Part shown: positions 15,569 through 24,928 of the stretch, in pieces
How the letters are laid out: every line of letters begins with the position of its first letter
How positions within the stretch are numbered: the stretch's first letter is position 1
Source: Bradyrhizobium sp. 1
GTDB lineage: Bacteria; Pseudomonadota; Alphaproteobacteria; Rhizobiales; Xanthobacteraceae
Direction: 5' to 3'
Length of the DNA: 64,000 nucleotides
Assembly (NCBI RefSeq): GCF_023073315.1
Contig: NZ_JADPJH010000011.1
Location: 403,703-467,702, forward strand
Notes under the pieces: generated by a model
What the model was told of the DNA's origin: nothing
The model's database searches: none
The model's input: the letters and a program-made list of their open reading frames with translations, nothing else
Made by a program: the position numbers and the translations under genes

Positions 15569-17971
15569 ATGGCTCAGAGACATCGCGCAGCAGATTGGGC
15601 GGCATTCATTCTCGGAGGAATCATGATTCTCATCGGCCTCGTGCTCGGAGCCGGCGGAGCATGGCTGCTTTGGTTGGGAGGCTCCTTCTATTATCTGCCC
15701 AGCGGAATCGTCCTGATCCTCTCGGGTCTCCTGTTGGCCCGCCGGCGCGTTGAAGGCGCATGGCTTTACCTTGTTCTCTTCCTGCTCACCCTCGCCTGGG
15801 CGTTCTGGGAAGTTGGCGCTAACGGTTGGGCCTTGGTGCCCCGGACCGTTGGACCGGCCATCTTGCTGATCGCCGTCCTGGCGCTCACGCCGAAGCTTCG
15901 CCCCATTCGGCACCAGTATGAAGCTGCGGCCACGATCGCCGCGGGGCTTGTCCTGCTGGTAGCCACAACTGTGTTGATGACCGGTGCTTTTCGGCCGGCA
16001 AGCGCCGCTCCTCGCGTCATGCCGTCTCCGACCGTCGCGATGGCCGACCCTTCGCCTCTGAAGACAGGCGCAGATTGGCCTGCCTATGGCGGCAGCTACA
16101 GTGCGCGCCGCTATTCGCCGCTCGACGAGATCAACTCGACGAACGTCGCCAAGCTCACCAAGGTCTGGACCTTTCATACCGGCGACTTGCCCACCAAGAA
16201 CACAAAGGGCACATACGGCGCAGAGAACACCCCGCTCAAGGTGGGGGATAACCTCTACGTCTGCACGCCCAAGAACATCGTTATCGCCGTCGACGCCAAG
16301 ACCGGCAAGCAGATCTGGCGATTTGACCCGCGCGTCCCGGACGAGTTCATCCCGTACACCGCAGCTTGCAGAGGCCTTGCATATTACGAACTGTCCAATG
16401 CCGATCAGGGCGCGGCCTGTGCCAGCCGCATCATCGAAGGCACGCTCGACGCACGCCTGATCGCAATCGATGCGAAAACCGGCAAGCGCTGCGAAGCATT
16501 CGGATATGACGGACAGGTCGACACCGCGACGGGCGTTGGCCGGCACGATCCCGGCATGTTCGCGATTACCTCGGCGCCGACGATTGTTCGCGGCGTCATC
16601 GTCATCGGGCACGAAGTACTCGACGGGCAAAAACGGGACGCGCCCTCGGGTGTGATCCAGGGCTACGACGTGCAGACGGGGGCGTTGCGTTGGGCTTGGG
16701 ACATGGTCAAGCCGGATGCAAGCGCGCCACCGCCGGTTGGACAAACCTACACCAGGGGCACGCCCAACATGTGGACGACCGCCTCCGGCGACGAGGAGCT
16801 GGGACTTGTCTATCTGCCGCTTGGGCTTTCGGCCGTCGACTACTGGAGCAGCAGCCGCTCTGACCGGGAGAAGGAGTTCGCGACATCGCTGGTCGCGCTC
16901 GATGTTACGACCGGCAAGCCCGCCTGGCATTTCCAGACCGTGCACAATGACGTCTGGGACTACGATCTCGGCTCTCAAGCGACACTGGTCGACTTCCCGA
17001 CGGACAATGGTGCGCCGGTGCCGGCGCTGCTGCTGCCGAGCAAGCGCGGCGACATTTTCGTGCTCGACCGCCGCACGGGCAAGCCGCTCGTCGGCGTTGA
17101 AGAGCGACCGGTGCCGCAAGGCGGCGTTGAGCCGGCGCAGCGCGCCAAGACGCAGCCATTCTCGCTTTATCATACCTTGCGAAAGGCCGATCTCACCGAG
17201 CAGGATATGTGGGGTATGTCGCCAATCGACCAGATGATCTGCCGTATCCAGTTTCGTCAGGCGAGCTACAAGGGCATCTTCACGCCCCCCACCGCCAGCC
17301 CGCACTGGATTGAATATCCAGGCTATAATGGCGGCTCCGATTGGGGCGGCATCGCCATCGATCCCGTACGCGACATCATCGTTGCCAATTACAATGACAT
17401 GCCGAACTATAATCGACTGGTGCCGCACGACGAGGCCAATCGTCTTGGTTGGGCGCCGCGGGACCAGGCGCGCGGCGAAATCGGCGGGCAAGAAGGCGCC
17501 GGCGATCCGCAGCTCGGTTCCCCATATGCGATCAACGTCAATGCCGGCTGGCGGCTGCCGGGCACCGGATTGTTGTGCAAGCAGCCGCCGTACGGCGGAA
17601 TTCGCGCCATCGATCTGAAGACCGGCAGGACGCTGTGGGATCGTCCGTTGGGTGAAGCCCGGACGAACGGCCCGTTCGGGATCCCTTCGATGCTGCCGAT
17701 CAGGATCGGGACGCCAAATAATGGAGGTGCCGTCGTGACCGCCGGCGGCCTGATCTTCATCGCAGCGACGACCGACAATCTGATCCGCGCCATCGACATC
17801 AAGACCGGAAAGACCGTGTGGGAGGACGTGCTTCCGGCCGGCGGCCAAGCCACGCCGATCACCTATGAGGCCGGCGGCCGCCAGTATCTCGTCATCATGG
17901 CCGGCGGTCACCATTTCATGGAAACGCCGATCGGCGATTCCATGGTGGCGTACGCCTTGCCGGCTAAATAA
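15569..17971 (+). CDS. gcd: Membrane-bound PQQ-dependent glucose/quinate/shikimate-type dehydrogenase
   Basis: The product has 800 residues, the usual length for membrane glucose dehydrogenase. Five N-terminal TM helices (about 10-145) are followed by an eight-bladed propeller with repeated tryptophan-docking motifs (DAKTGKQIWRF, DVQTGALRWAWD, DVTTGKPAWHF, DLKTGRTLWDR, DIKTGKTVWED). PQQ-family segments TSAPTIVRGV and HNDVWDYDLGSQ are present. Known: these enzymes oxidise aldoses or quinate/shikimate at the periplasmic face and reduce ubiquinone. Substrate (glucose or quinate) is not decided by sequence inspection. No PQQ biosynthesis genes are in the window. Confidence 0.88.
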   Translation: MAQRHRAADWAAFILGGIMILIGLVLGAGGAWLLWLGGSFYYLPSGIVLILSGLLLARRRVEGAWLYLVLFLLTLAWAFWEVGANGWALVPRTVGPAILLIAVLALTPKLRPIRHQYEAAATIAAGLVLLVATTVLMTGAFRPASAAPRVMPSPTVAMADPSPLKTGADWPAYGGSYSARRYSPLDEINSTNVAKLTKVWTFHTGDLPTKNTKGTYGAENTPLKVGDNLYVCTPKNIVIAVDAKTGKQIWRFDPRVPDEFIPYTAACRGLAYYELSNADQGAACASRIIEGTLDARLIAIDAKTGKRCEAFGYDGQVDTATGVGRHDPGMFAITSAPTIVRGVIVIGHEVLDGQKRDAPSGVIQGYDVQTGALRWAWDMVKPDASAPPPVGQTYTRGTPNMWTTASGDEELGLVYLPLGLSAVDYWSSSRSDREKEFATSLVALDVTTGKPAWHFQTVHNDVWDYDLGSQATLVDFPTDNGAPVPALLLPSKRGDIFVLDRRTGKPLVGVEERPVPQGGVEPAQRAKTQPFSLYHTLRKADLTEQDMWGMSPIDQMICRIQFRQASYKGIFTPPTASPHWIEYPGYNGGSDWGGIAIDPVRDIIVANYNDMPNYNRLVPHDEANRLGWAPRDQARGEIGGQEGAGDPQLGSPYAINVNAGWRLPGTGLLCKQPPYGGIRAIDLKTGRTLWDRPLGEARTNGPFGIPSMLPIRIGTPNNGGAVVTAGGLIFIAATTDNLIRAIDIKTGKTVWEDVLPAGGQATPITYEAGGRQYLVIMAGGHHFMETPIGDSMVAYALPAK

Positions 17972-18343
17972 TGCTACTACCCTAGTTCACAATCCGCGGC
18001 GCTGCAGGGAGGCAAGATCGCGCTCGTTGTGAGCTTTCAGAAAGACGTGGGGACACGCAGCGGCGTTCCGAGCGTGTGAGCCGGCGCTTGGAAACGAAAG
18101 CGCGCTCTTGGGAGCGATATCCGATTTGTTCGCCGGGGTACTCTATCCTACGATGACGGCGTAGCCGATCTGCGCCGGCCCGTCTCCCGAGTATATATGT
18201 TGGGATGGAAGCGACGGAGGTCATCGTGCTGTACGACGCGATCTAGTTCGGACCGGACCGAGCTCAGAATCCGTATCTCCAAACGGCCCTGAAAACCTTG
18301 GCGGAAATGGGCTGCTTAGAAGCGAACTCAACAGCTTACGTGC
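17972..18343. other. Intergenic stretch between the dehydrogenase and tRNA-Gln
   Basis: About 370 bp without a convincing gene. Small open frames on either strand lack ribosome sites and known folds. The tRNA-Gln on the minus strand reads into this region, so its terminator should lie here; no strong T-tailed hairpin was found by eye. Confidence 0.5.
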
Positions 18344-18418
18344 TGGCTGGGGCGGGAGGGATCGAACCTCCGAATGGCGGAATCAAAATCCGCTGCCTTA
18401 CCGCTTGGCTACGCCCCA
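18344..18418 (-). tRNA. tRNA-Gln (anticodon UUG), CCA encoded
   Basis: The minus strand folds into a perfect cloverleaf: acceptor TGGGGCG/CGCCCCA, D stem GCC/GGC, anticodon stem GCGGA/TCCGC with loop TTTTGAT (anticodon TTG), variable CATTC, T stem GGAGG/CCTCC with loop TTCGATC, discriminator G and an encoded CCA (18344-18346). The U1-A72 pair is typical of glutamine tRNA. Confidence 0.97.
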
Positions 18419-18660
18419 TCAGGCGACCGGGTCCGGCGGAAGAATTGGCACCCGCAGATTCCCGATGGTCGCAGCCGGTCTATAGGGAGCGGCGCAGCAT
18501 TTCAACCGCCTGGAGGGCAAAATACCACAGCCCCAGGGGCGCCCACACCACACCTTATTATGGGTCCGGGCGAACCCGTTCCGGACCGGACCGTCCCGAC
18601 AGTTGAGACCTCCCCCGTTTCATGGGAATACGGCGCCAATGATGTCCACGGGAGTGAGCC

Positions 18661-20436
18661 ATGACCTACCGCGCGCCGATCTCTGACATGCTGCTGTCGC
18701 TCAACCATGGCGCCGGCCTGAAGGCGGCCATGGAGGCCGGCCATTACGGCGATTTCGACGCCGACATCGTCGCAGCGGTGCTGGAAGAGGCCGGCAAGTT
18801 CGCAACCGACGTGCTGGCGCCGCTCAACAAGGTCGGCGACGAGCACGGCATCAAGCTTAGCGATGGCAAGGTCACGACCGCGCCGGGCTGGCCCGATGCC
18901 TACAAGCGCTGGACCGAGGGCGGCTGGAACGCAGTGTCCGGCCCCGAAGATTTCGGCGGCCAGGGCCTGCCGATCGCGATCAACGCTGCCTGCACCGAAA
19001 TCTGGAGTGCCTCCAACGTCGCCTTTGGCCTCTGCCCGCTGCTGACGGCATCCGCAATGGAGGCACTTGATGCGCATGGCAGCGACGAGCTGAAAAAGAT
19101 CTATCTCGAAAAGCTCGTCTCCGGCGAATGGACCGGCACGATGCAGCTGACCGAGCCGCAGGCCGGCTCCGACGTCGGTGCGCTACGCACGCGTGCGGAG
19201 AAGCAGGCCGACGGCACCTATCGCATCAAGGGGACGAAGATCTTCATCACCTATGGCGAGCACGATATGACCGACAATATCGTGCATTTCGTGCTGGCGC
19301 GCCTGCCCGATGCGCCCGCCGGCACCAAGGGGATTTCGCTGTTCCTCGTGCCGAAATTCATGGTCAATGAAGACGGCTCGCTGGGGCAGCGCAACGACAT
19401 CTTCGCCTCCGGCGTCGAGCACAAGCTCGGCATGCATGCTTCGCCGACCTGCACCATGACCATGGGCGATCATGGCGGCGCGATCGGCTTCCTCGTCGGC
19501 GAAGAGAACCAGGGCATGCGCTGCATGTTCACGATGATGAACCAGGCCCGCCTCGGCGTCGGCCTGGAGGGCGTCGGCGTCGCCGATCGCGCCTATCAGC
19601 AGGCGCTGGCCTATGCGCAGGAGCGCAAGCAGGGCCGCGCCATCGGCAAGAAGGGCGACGGCTCGGACGCGATCTTCGTGCATCCCGACGTCAAGCGCAT
19701 GCTGATGCGGATGCGGGCACAGACCGCCGCCGCGCGCACCATCTGCTATGCGACAGCCGTGGCGATCGACGTCTCGACGCGCGCCAGGGATCCCAAGGTC
19801 CGCGCTGATGCGGCCGCGCGCGCGGCGCTGCTGACGCCGATGGCAAAAGGCTATTCCACCGATATCGGCAACGAGGTCGCCTATCTCGGCGTGCAGGTGC
19901 ATGGCGGCATGGGCTTCATCGAGGAGACCGGCGCCGCGCAGCATTACCGCGATGCCCGCATCACCGCGATCTACGAGGGCACCAACGGCATCCAGGCGAT
20001 CGACCTCGTGACGCGCAAGCTTGCGGCGAACGGCGGAGCGTCGGTGTGGGCGCTGCTCGACGAGCTCGCGGCGACCGTCAGCCAAGTCGAAGCCTCCAAC
20101 GATCCCGCATTCGGCACCACAGGCGTGAAATTACGCGAGGCGCTCGAGGCGCTGACGCGCACCAGCAAATGGCTGCTGGAGCGTGTTGCCTCCGCACCGA
20201 ACGAGGCGCTCGCGGGTGCGACGCCGTATCTCCAGCAGTTCGGCGCGACGCTCGGCGGCTGCATGCTGGCCTCTGAAGCGCTCGCGGCGAAAGCCGACGG
20301 CAATACGGACGCCGCACGCTACGTCTCGCTCGCGCGCTTCTTCGCCGAGAACATCAGTGTGCAGGCCAGCGCGCTCGAGCGCACGGTGACGGAGAGTGCG
20401 GAGTCGGTCGCGGCGGCGGATGCGGTGTTGTTGTAG
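18661..20436 (+). CDS. Acyl-CoA dehydrogenase of the DmdC-like long family
   Basis: The product has 591 residues, longer than the usual 380-400 for acyl-CoA dehydrogenases. An N-terminal extension, the core with MQLTEPQAGSDVG (FAD/substrate loop) and YEGTNGIQA (catalytic Glu near residue 437), and an extra C-terminal helical domain of about 130 residues match the family of 3-methylmercaptopropionyl-CoA dehydrogenase (DmdC) and related enzymes. Whether the substrate is a sulfur compound or an ordinary acyl-CoA cannot be told. GGGAG sits 8 nt before the ATG. It is a single gene, followed by a dispersed repeat. Confidence 0.88.
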   Translation: MTYRAPISDMLLSLNHGAGLKAAMEAGHYGDFDADIVAAVLEEAGKFATDVLAPLNKVGDEHGIKLSDGKVTTAPGWPDAYKRWTEGGWNAVSGPEDFGGQGLPIAINAACTEIWSASNVAFGLCPLLTASAMEALDAHGSDELKKIYLEKLVSGEWTGTMQLTEPQAGSDVGALRTRAEKQADGTYRIKGTKIFITYGEHDMTDNIVHFVLARLPDAPAGTKGISLFLVPKFMVNEDGSLGQRNDIFASGVEHKLGMHASPTCTMTMGDHGGAIGFLVGEENQGMRCMFTMMNQARLGVGLEGVGVADRAYQQALAYAQERKQGRAIGKKGDGSDAIFVHPDVKRMLMRMRAQTAAARTICYATAVAIDVSTRARDPKVRADAAARAALLTPMAKGYSTDIGNEVAYLGVQVHGGMGFIEETGAAQHYRDARITAIYEGTNGIQAIDLVTRKLAANGGASVWALLDELAATVSQVEASNDPAFGTTGVKLREALEALTRTSKWLLERVASAPNEALAGATPYLQQFGATLGGCMLASEALAAKADGNTDAARYVSLARFFAENISVQASALERTVTESAESVAAADAVLL

Positions 20437-20462
20437 GCGGAGCGGGCTCCTAAATCTCCGCT

Positions 20463-20580
20463 GTCATTCCCCGCGAAGGCGGAGAATCCAGTACGCCGCG
20501 GCCTCTCGATAAACAACTGACGTCTCGGAATACTGGATCGCCCGCTCCAGTGCGCAAGTGCGCACAAGGCGGGCGATGAC
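20463..20580. repeat. 118-bp dispersed palindromic element, copy 1
   Basis: The element begins with GTCATTCCCCGCGAAGGCGG and ends with GGCGGGCGATGAC, so its ends are GTCAT/ATGAC inverted repeats; inside are ATCCAGTA and TACTGGAT as a second inverted pair. A copy of exactly the same length lies at 56113-56230. No coding capacity of its own. Confidence 0.9.
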
Positions 20581-20605
20581 ACCAAATGTGCTGGATGCAG
20601 CGCCC

Positions 20606-21841
20606 TTACGGCGCCGCGAGCTTCGCACGCCTTCCCGGCCGCCACAGCACGACGCCCGCGGCCACGAGATCCAGCACGACGCACATCGCGAACGCCGTCG
20701 TGTAGTCACCGGTCACGCTGCGCACGAGGCCGACGATGCCCGGGCCGAAGGCACTGACGACGCCGCTGATCGAGGTGCCCAATCCCATCGCGGCGGCGAA
20801 GGCGGCAGAGCCGATCTCGCGCTGGATGATCAAGGGCGGGAACGTGATCATGTTGCCGATCGAGAAGCCGTAGATGGCGCAGCACACCAGCAGCACCGTG
20901 GGGCTGGTGCTCTGGAGAAGCACGAAGAGCGCGGCCGCCTGGCTCGTCATCGACGCCGCGCAGGCGAGCCTGGGATCGAGCCGGTCGACGAACAGGCCGA
21001 GCGAGAGGCGCCCAACCACCGCCATCGCCGCCATGATGGTGACCGCAAGGCCTGCCGCGTAGCGCCCGATCAGCGGCTCGAGGAACGTCACCTGGTGGAT
21101 GATGAATCCCATCTGCGCCAGCAGCGCGATCGCGATCGGCAGCACCATGGTCCAGAACGCCGCGTTGGCGAGCAGTGTCCTGCGGGATGTCCGCGAGGTC
21201 TGCCCGTCGGCGGACAAACGCCCGCCCGATGCCGCCGACATCTGCGTCGGCCAGCCGATGAAGATCACGACCACCGGCAGCACCAGCACCACCATCGCCA
21301 TCGTCGCCGCCAGCATGGCGGAGCGGAAGCCGATGCTGTCAGACAGCGACAGCAGCAGCGGAACGAGGACGATGCCGCCGCAGGTCGCGCCGTTGAAGGC
21401 CAGGCTGAGCGCGAGGCCGCGGCGCCGCTCGAACCAGGCATTCAGCAGGGTCGCGATCACCACCGTGCCCATGCCGGTCCAGCCGACCGACATCAGGGCG
21501 TAGGCGAGATAGAGCTGCCAGGGCGTCTGCATCAGCGCCAGCAGCACCGTCGATGCACCGAGCGCCGACAGGCCGCACAGGATCAGCGACCGCAGCCCGA
21601 TGCGGGCGAGCAGATCGTCGGTGAAGATGACGAGGACGGAGGTCAGGAGAAATGAGAAGGTGCTGGCTGCCGAGACCAGCGTGCCCGGCCAGCCATGCGC
21701 ACGCTGGAGCTCGGCGAGATAGACGCCCTGGCCGTAGAGGCCGAAGCCGAACATGAAGAAGGCCATCAGGAAACAGGCCAGCACGATGCGCCAGCCGCGA
21801 TAGTGCAGCGAAGATTCGTCAACGCTCGTTGCGGCAATCAT
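20606..21841 (-). CDS. Major facilitator superfamily transporter
   Basis: The product has 411 residues with about 12 TM helices. I chose ATG at 21841 (MIAATSVDESSLHYRGW); the frame stays open to 22552 but the extra residues are low-complexity and overlap the divergent gene at 22151. Features include NAWFERRRGLALSLAFNG (MFS loop between helices 4 and 5) and FVDRLDPRL (loop 8-9), resembling oxalate/monocarboxylate-type MFS permeases. Substrate is unknown. No good Shine-Dalgarno is visible, so the start is uncertain. Confidence 0.85.
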   Translation of the reverse strand: MIAATSVDESSLHYRGWRIVLACFLMAFFMFGFGLYGQGVYLAELQRAHGWPGTLVSAASTFSFLLTSVLVIFTDDLLARIGLRSLILCGLSALGASTVLLALMQTPWQLYLAYALMSVGWTGMGTVVIATLLNAWFERRRGLALSLAFNGATCGGIVLVPLLLSLSDSIGFRSAMLAATMAMVVLVLPVVVIFIGWPTQMSAASGGRLSADGQTSRTSRRTLLANAAFWTMVLPIAIALLAQMGFIIHQVTFLEPLIGRYAAGLAVTIMAAMAVVGRLSLGLFVDRLDPRLACAASMTSQAAALFVLLQSTSPTVLLVCCAIYGFSIGNMITFPPLIIQREIGSAAFAAAMGLGTSISGVVSAFGPGIVGLVRSVTGDYTTAFAMCVVLDLVAAGVVLWRPGRRAKLAAP

Positions 21842-22150
21842 CAATCGAGCAATCGGCCAAATGGAACGGCAGCGGCTGAGATCGTGCCCTACAACCACCG
21901 GTTTTTCAAATGAAACATTGTAGCCATTTGTTGCAATGCGCAACTGCATATGCGAAGCGATACAACCGGCATGATCAGGTGCGGCGGTTCCCGGACGAAA
22001 GAGGATCGTGACGGCGGCGTCACGCGCCGGGTTCACGGAATCGTCGCCGAAAAGGTCGTGCGGGCAGATTGGCACGCCTGCAAGATGATGTAGGCTGAAG
22101 CTTGCGAGACTCGCCAAAGTCAGGCGTCGCGGCGATCTCAGGGGATCTTT
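21842..22150. other. Divergent promoter region
   Basis: About 310 bp between the divergent MFS transporter and enoyl-CoA hydratase genes. It should hold both promoters. It is somewhat AT-richer near 21900-21960. No operator palindrome stood out. Confidence 0.4.
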
Positions 22151-22909
22151 ATGCCGAGTGGCAATATCGTCGTCACCGAAGAGCGTGGAACGCGCGTGAT
22201 CACCTTGCGCCGCCCCGGCAAGAAGAACGCGATCACGCAAGACATGTATCGGGAGATGAGCCACGCGATCGACACCGCACAGAACAACCCTGACATCCGC
22301 TGCATGATCATCACCGGCGGCTCCGGCGTGTTCACGGCGGGCGACGACATCGACGATTTTCTCCAGGCCGACACGGCGCGCCCGGAGACGCTGTCGAACG
22401 GTGCCAAGTTTCTCTATTCGCTCGCCCTCAATGGCAAACCGATCATCGCAGCCGTGGATGGCGCGTCGATCGGCATGGGCACCGTGATGCTGTTCCATTG
22501 CGATTACGTGCTGGCCTCGACCGCTGCGACCTTCTCCGCGCCCTACATCCATCTCGGCCTGGTGCCAGTCGGCGCCGCCAGCCTATTGATGCCGAACACG
22601 ATGGGTTATCAGCGTGCCTTTGCGATGCTGATCATGGGGCGGAGCTTCACCGCCGCGGAGGCGCACGCGGCCGGCTTCGTCAACACCGTGGTCTCGCCGG
22701 GACACACCGAGGTCGAGGCGCGCAAGGTGGCGCGCGAGATCTGCCGGCTGCCGGCCGAGGCGGTGGCGACCTCGCGCAAGCTGCTGCGCGCCGCGCCGGA
22801 GGAACTCACCCGGCGCATCGACCAGGAGGCGCACCTGTTCGGCGAACGCTTGAAGTCGGACGACGCCATGGCCGCGTTCAACGCATTCGCGAACCGGAAG
22901 AAGCGGTAA
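22151..22909 (+). CDS. Enoyl-CoA hydratase/isomerase family protein
   Basis: The product has 252 residues, the usual crotonase length. Seen: RPGKKNAIT (substrate loop), oxyanion-hole segments ITGGSGVFTAGDDIDDF and AAVDGASIGMGTVMLFHCD. The active-site Glu pair of true hydratases is not obvious: the region after the second oxyanion segment reads PYIHLGLVPVGAAS, more like isomerase or PaaG-type members. Likely a role in fatty or aromatic acid degradation. GGGGAT upstream could serve as ribosome site. Confidence 0.88.
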   Translation: MPSGNIVVTEERGTRVITLRRPGKKNAITQDMYREMSHAIDTAQNNPDIRCMIITGGSGVFTAGDDIDDFLQADTARPETLSNGAKFLYSLALNGKPIIAAVDGASIGMGTVMLFHCDYVLASTAATFSAPYIHLGLVPVGAASLLMPNTMGYQRAFAMLIMGRSFTAAEAHAAGFVNTVVSPGHTEVEARKVAREICRLPAEAVATSRKLLRAAPEELTRRIDQEAHLFGERLKSDDAMAAFNAFANRKKR

Positions 22910-22913
22910 GGAT

Positions 22914-23073
22914 CTTCCCCTCTCCCCCTGTGTGTTCAGACCGGGGAGAGGTGGCTCGCCGCAAAGCGGCGAGACGGGTGAGGGATATCTCTCCTCGAAC
23001 TCACACTTTACTTCGCTGAGACAACCCCTCATCCGGCGATTCGCGCCACCTTCTCCCACAAGGGGAGAAGGAA
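22914..23073. repeat. Dispersed CTTCTCCC/GGAGAAGG-type repeat cluster
   Basis: Two adjacent elements: 22914-22983 (CCCTCTCCCC with the matching GGGGAGAGG, then a GCTCGCC/GGCGAG hairpin), and 23028-23073 (CTCATCCGG...CACCTTCTCCCACAAGGGGAG). The second is repeated in opposite orientation at 63901-63946 with a few changes. Such elements are common between genes in this bacterial group. Confidence 0.8.
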
Positions 23074-23136
23074 GAGAACTGCGCATTCACGACAATGCTT
23101 CGTGAATTCTTCGCGCGGAACGACTAATCTTGTTCC

Positions 23137-24795
23137 ATGCGACATCTGCTTCCCCTGACCGCCCTCACATTCGCGCTCGCCATCCTCCCCGCTGCGGCCC
23201 AGACCGCCGCGCCCGTCGAGCTGCGCATTCTCGCCATCAATGATTTCCATGGCAATCTGCGGCCGCCGCCCGGCGGCATCCGCATCAATGATCCCGAGGA
23301 CAAGGCCAAAAAGGTCATGGTCGCCGCCGGCGGCGCCGAGTACATGGCGACACTGGTCAAGCAGCTGCGCGAAGGACACAAGAACACGATCTTCGTGGCC
23401 GCCGGCGACCTGATCGGCGCAAGCCCATTCCTGTCGGCAATGTTTCACGACGAGCCGTCGGTCGAGTCGCTCTCGATGATGGGGCTCGCGATCACCTCGG
23501 TCGGCAATCACGAATTCGACGAGGGCAAGACCGAGCTGCTGCGGATGCAGAACGGCGGCTGCCATCCGGTCGACGGCTGCCAGGGGCCGCATCCCTTCAC
23601 CGGCGCCAAATTCCATTATCTCGCGGCCTCCACCGTAGAGACCGCGACCGGCAAAAGCGTGCTGCCGCCCTATGAAATCCGGGAGTTCGAGGGCATCCCC
23701 GTCGCCTTCATCGGGCTGACCTTGAAAGAGACCGCGGGCATCGTCTCGCCATCAGGCATTGCCGGGCTCGAATTCCGCGACGAGGCCGAGACGGTGAACG
23801 CGCTCGTGCCGCAGCTGAAGGCGCGCGGTGTGGAAGCAATCGTCGTGCTGATTCACCAGGGCGGCGAGCCCGCCGGCGATTACAATGAATGCCCTGCCAT
23901 TACCGGGCCGATCGTCGATATCGTCAAGAAATTCGACCGCGCCGTCGACGTCGTCGTCAGCGGCCACACACACCGTGCCTACATTTGTCAAATCGACGGC
24001 CGGCTCGTCACCAGCGGCGATAAATACGGCACGCTGGTCACCGCGATCGATCTCAAGCTCGATCCTGTTACGCGTGATATCGTCGGCGCCAAGGGCGAGA
24101 ACGTCATCGTCGCCAATGCCTCGCTGGCGAAAGATCCCGAGCAGACCGCGCTGATCGATGCCTATGACAAGCTGTCGGCACCCATCGCCAATCGCCCGGC
24201 CGGATCGGTAACGCAGACACTGTCGCGCGTACCGAACGAGGCCGGCGAGAGCGCACTCGGCGACGTCGTCGCGGACGCACAGCTCGCCGCGACCAAGGCG
24301 GCCCAGGATGGCAGCGCTGTCATCGCGCTCACCAATCCCGGCGGCATCCGCACCGACATTATCCCGAAGGAGAACGGCGCGGTGTCGTTCGGCGAGTTGT
24401 TCGCGAGCCAGCCGTTCCGCAACCGCCTCGTCACCATGACGCTGACAGGCAGCCAACTCAAGGACATGCTGGAGCAGCAATGGCTCGATCCGAAGCGCCC
24501 GCGGATCCTCCAGGTCTCGAACGGATTCAGCTACAGCTGGGATGCGTCAAAGCCGTTCGGCGAGCGCGTCGCGCTCGAGAAGATGACGCTCAATGGCAGG
24601 CCGATCGAAGCCGGGAGCGGCTACCGCGTCACCGTCAACGATTATCTCGCGGTCGGCGGCGACGGCTTTACGGTCGCCAAGCAAGGCACATCGCCGCAAT
24701 ATGGCGGCTACGACGCGGACGCGCTGTTTGCCTTCTTTAGAGCACACGGGCCGATCGGTCCGCTGCCGCCCACGCGCATTCTCCGCGTGAATTGA
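23137..24795 (+). CDS. Periplasmic 5'-nucleotidase/2',3'-cyclic phosphodiesterase family (UshA-like)
   Basis: The product has 552 residues. Signal peptide (1-21, ending AAAQ). The N-terminal metallophosphatase domain has NDFHGNL, AAGDLIGASP, GNHEFDEG and SGHTHR (metal ligands and catalytic His). The C-terminal nucleotidase domain has LTNPGGIRTDI and NDYLAVGGDGF, the nucleobase-stacking and loop regions. Known role: dephosphorylation of external nucleotides for salvage of phosphate and nucleoside. It stands alone between a repeat cluster and the deacetylase gene. Confidence 0.93.
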   Translation: MRHLLPLTALTFALAILPAAAQTAAPVELRILAINDFHGNLRPPPGGIRINDPEDKAKKVMVAAGGAEYMATLVKQLREGHKNTIFVAAGDLIGASPFLSAMFHDEPSVESLSMMGLAITSVGNHEFDEGKTELLRMQNGGCHPVDGCQGPHPFTGAKFHYLAASTVETATGKSVLPPYEIREFEGIPVAFIGLTLKETAGIVSPSGIAGLEFRDEAETVNALVPQLKARGVEAIVVLIHQGGEPAGDYNECPAITGPIVDIVKKFDRAVDVVVSGHTHRAYICQIDGRLVTSGDKYGTLVTAIDLKLDPVTRDIVGAKGENVIVANASLAKDPEQTALIDAYDKLSAPIANRPAGSVTQTLSRVPNEAGESALGDVVADAQLAATKAAQDGSAVIALTNPGGIRTDIIPKENGAVSFGELFASQPFRNRLVTMTLTGSQLKDMLEQQWLDPKRPRILQVSNGFSYSWDASKPFGERVALEKMTLNGRPIEAGSGYRVTVNDYLAVGGDGFTVAKQGTSPQYGGYDADALFAFFRAHGPIGPLPPTRILRVN

Positions 24796-24928
24796 TCTGG
24801 CGCAAACGGGCCGGAGCAGGACCACCCTTTGCCATTCCCTAGGGAACGCATAGATTGGGTTTTGCATTGCGTTTTGACGGCGGATGCGCCAACGACGCCA
24901 AGAGCCCGTATCCTGTGAGGCCGACCTG

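Noticed and set aside
15446..17914. Minus-strand open frame of 822 codons opposite the PQQ dehydrogenase gene
   Set aside because: It is a shadow of a GC-rich gene: Arg/Asp/Gly/His-rich, no domain, no ribosome site, and the plus strand encodes a clear enzyme over the same span.
18298..18664. Plus-strand frames of about 100 codons across the tRNA-Gln region
   Set aside because: They are antisense to a perfect tRNA cloverleaf.
20319..20684. Minus-strand frame of 121 codons after the DmdC-like gene
   Set aside because: It is a translation of the 118-bp dispersed repeat plus the ends of two real genes; the same peptide pattern appears at the other repeat copy.
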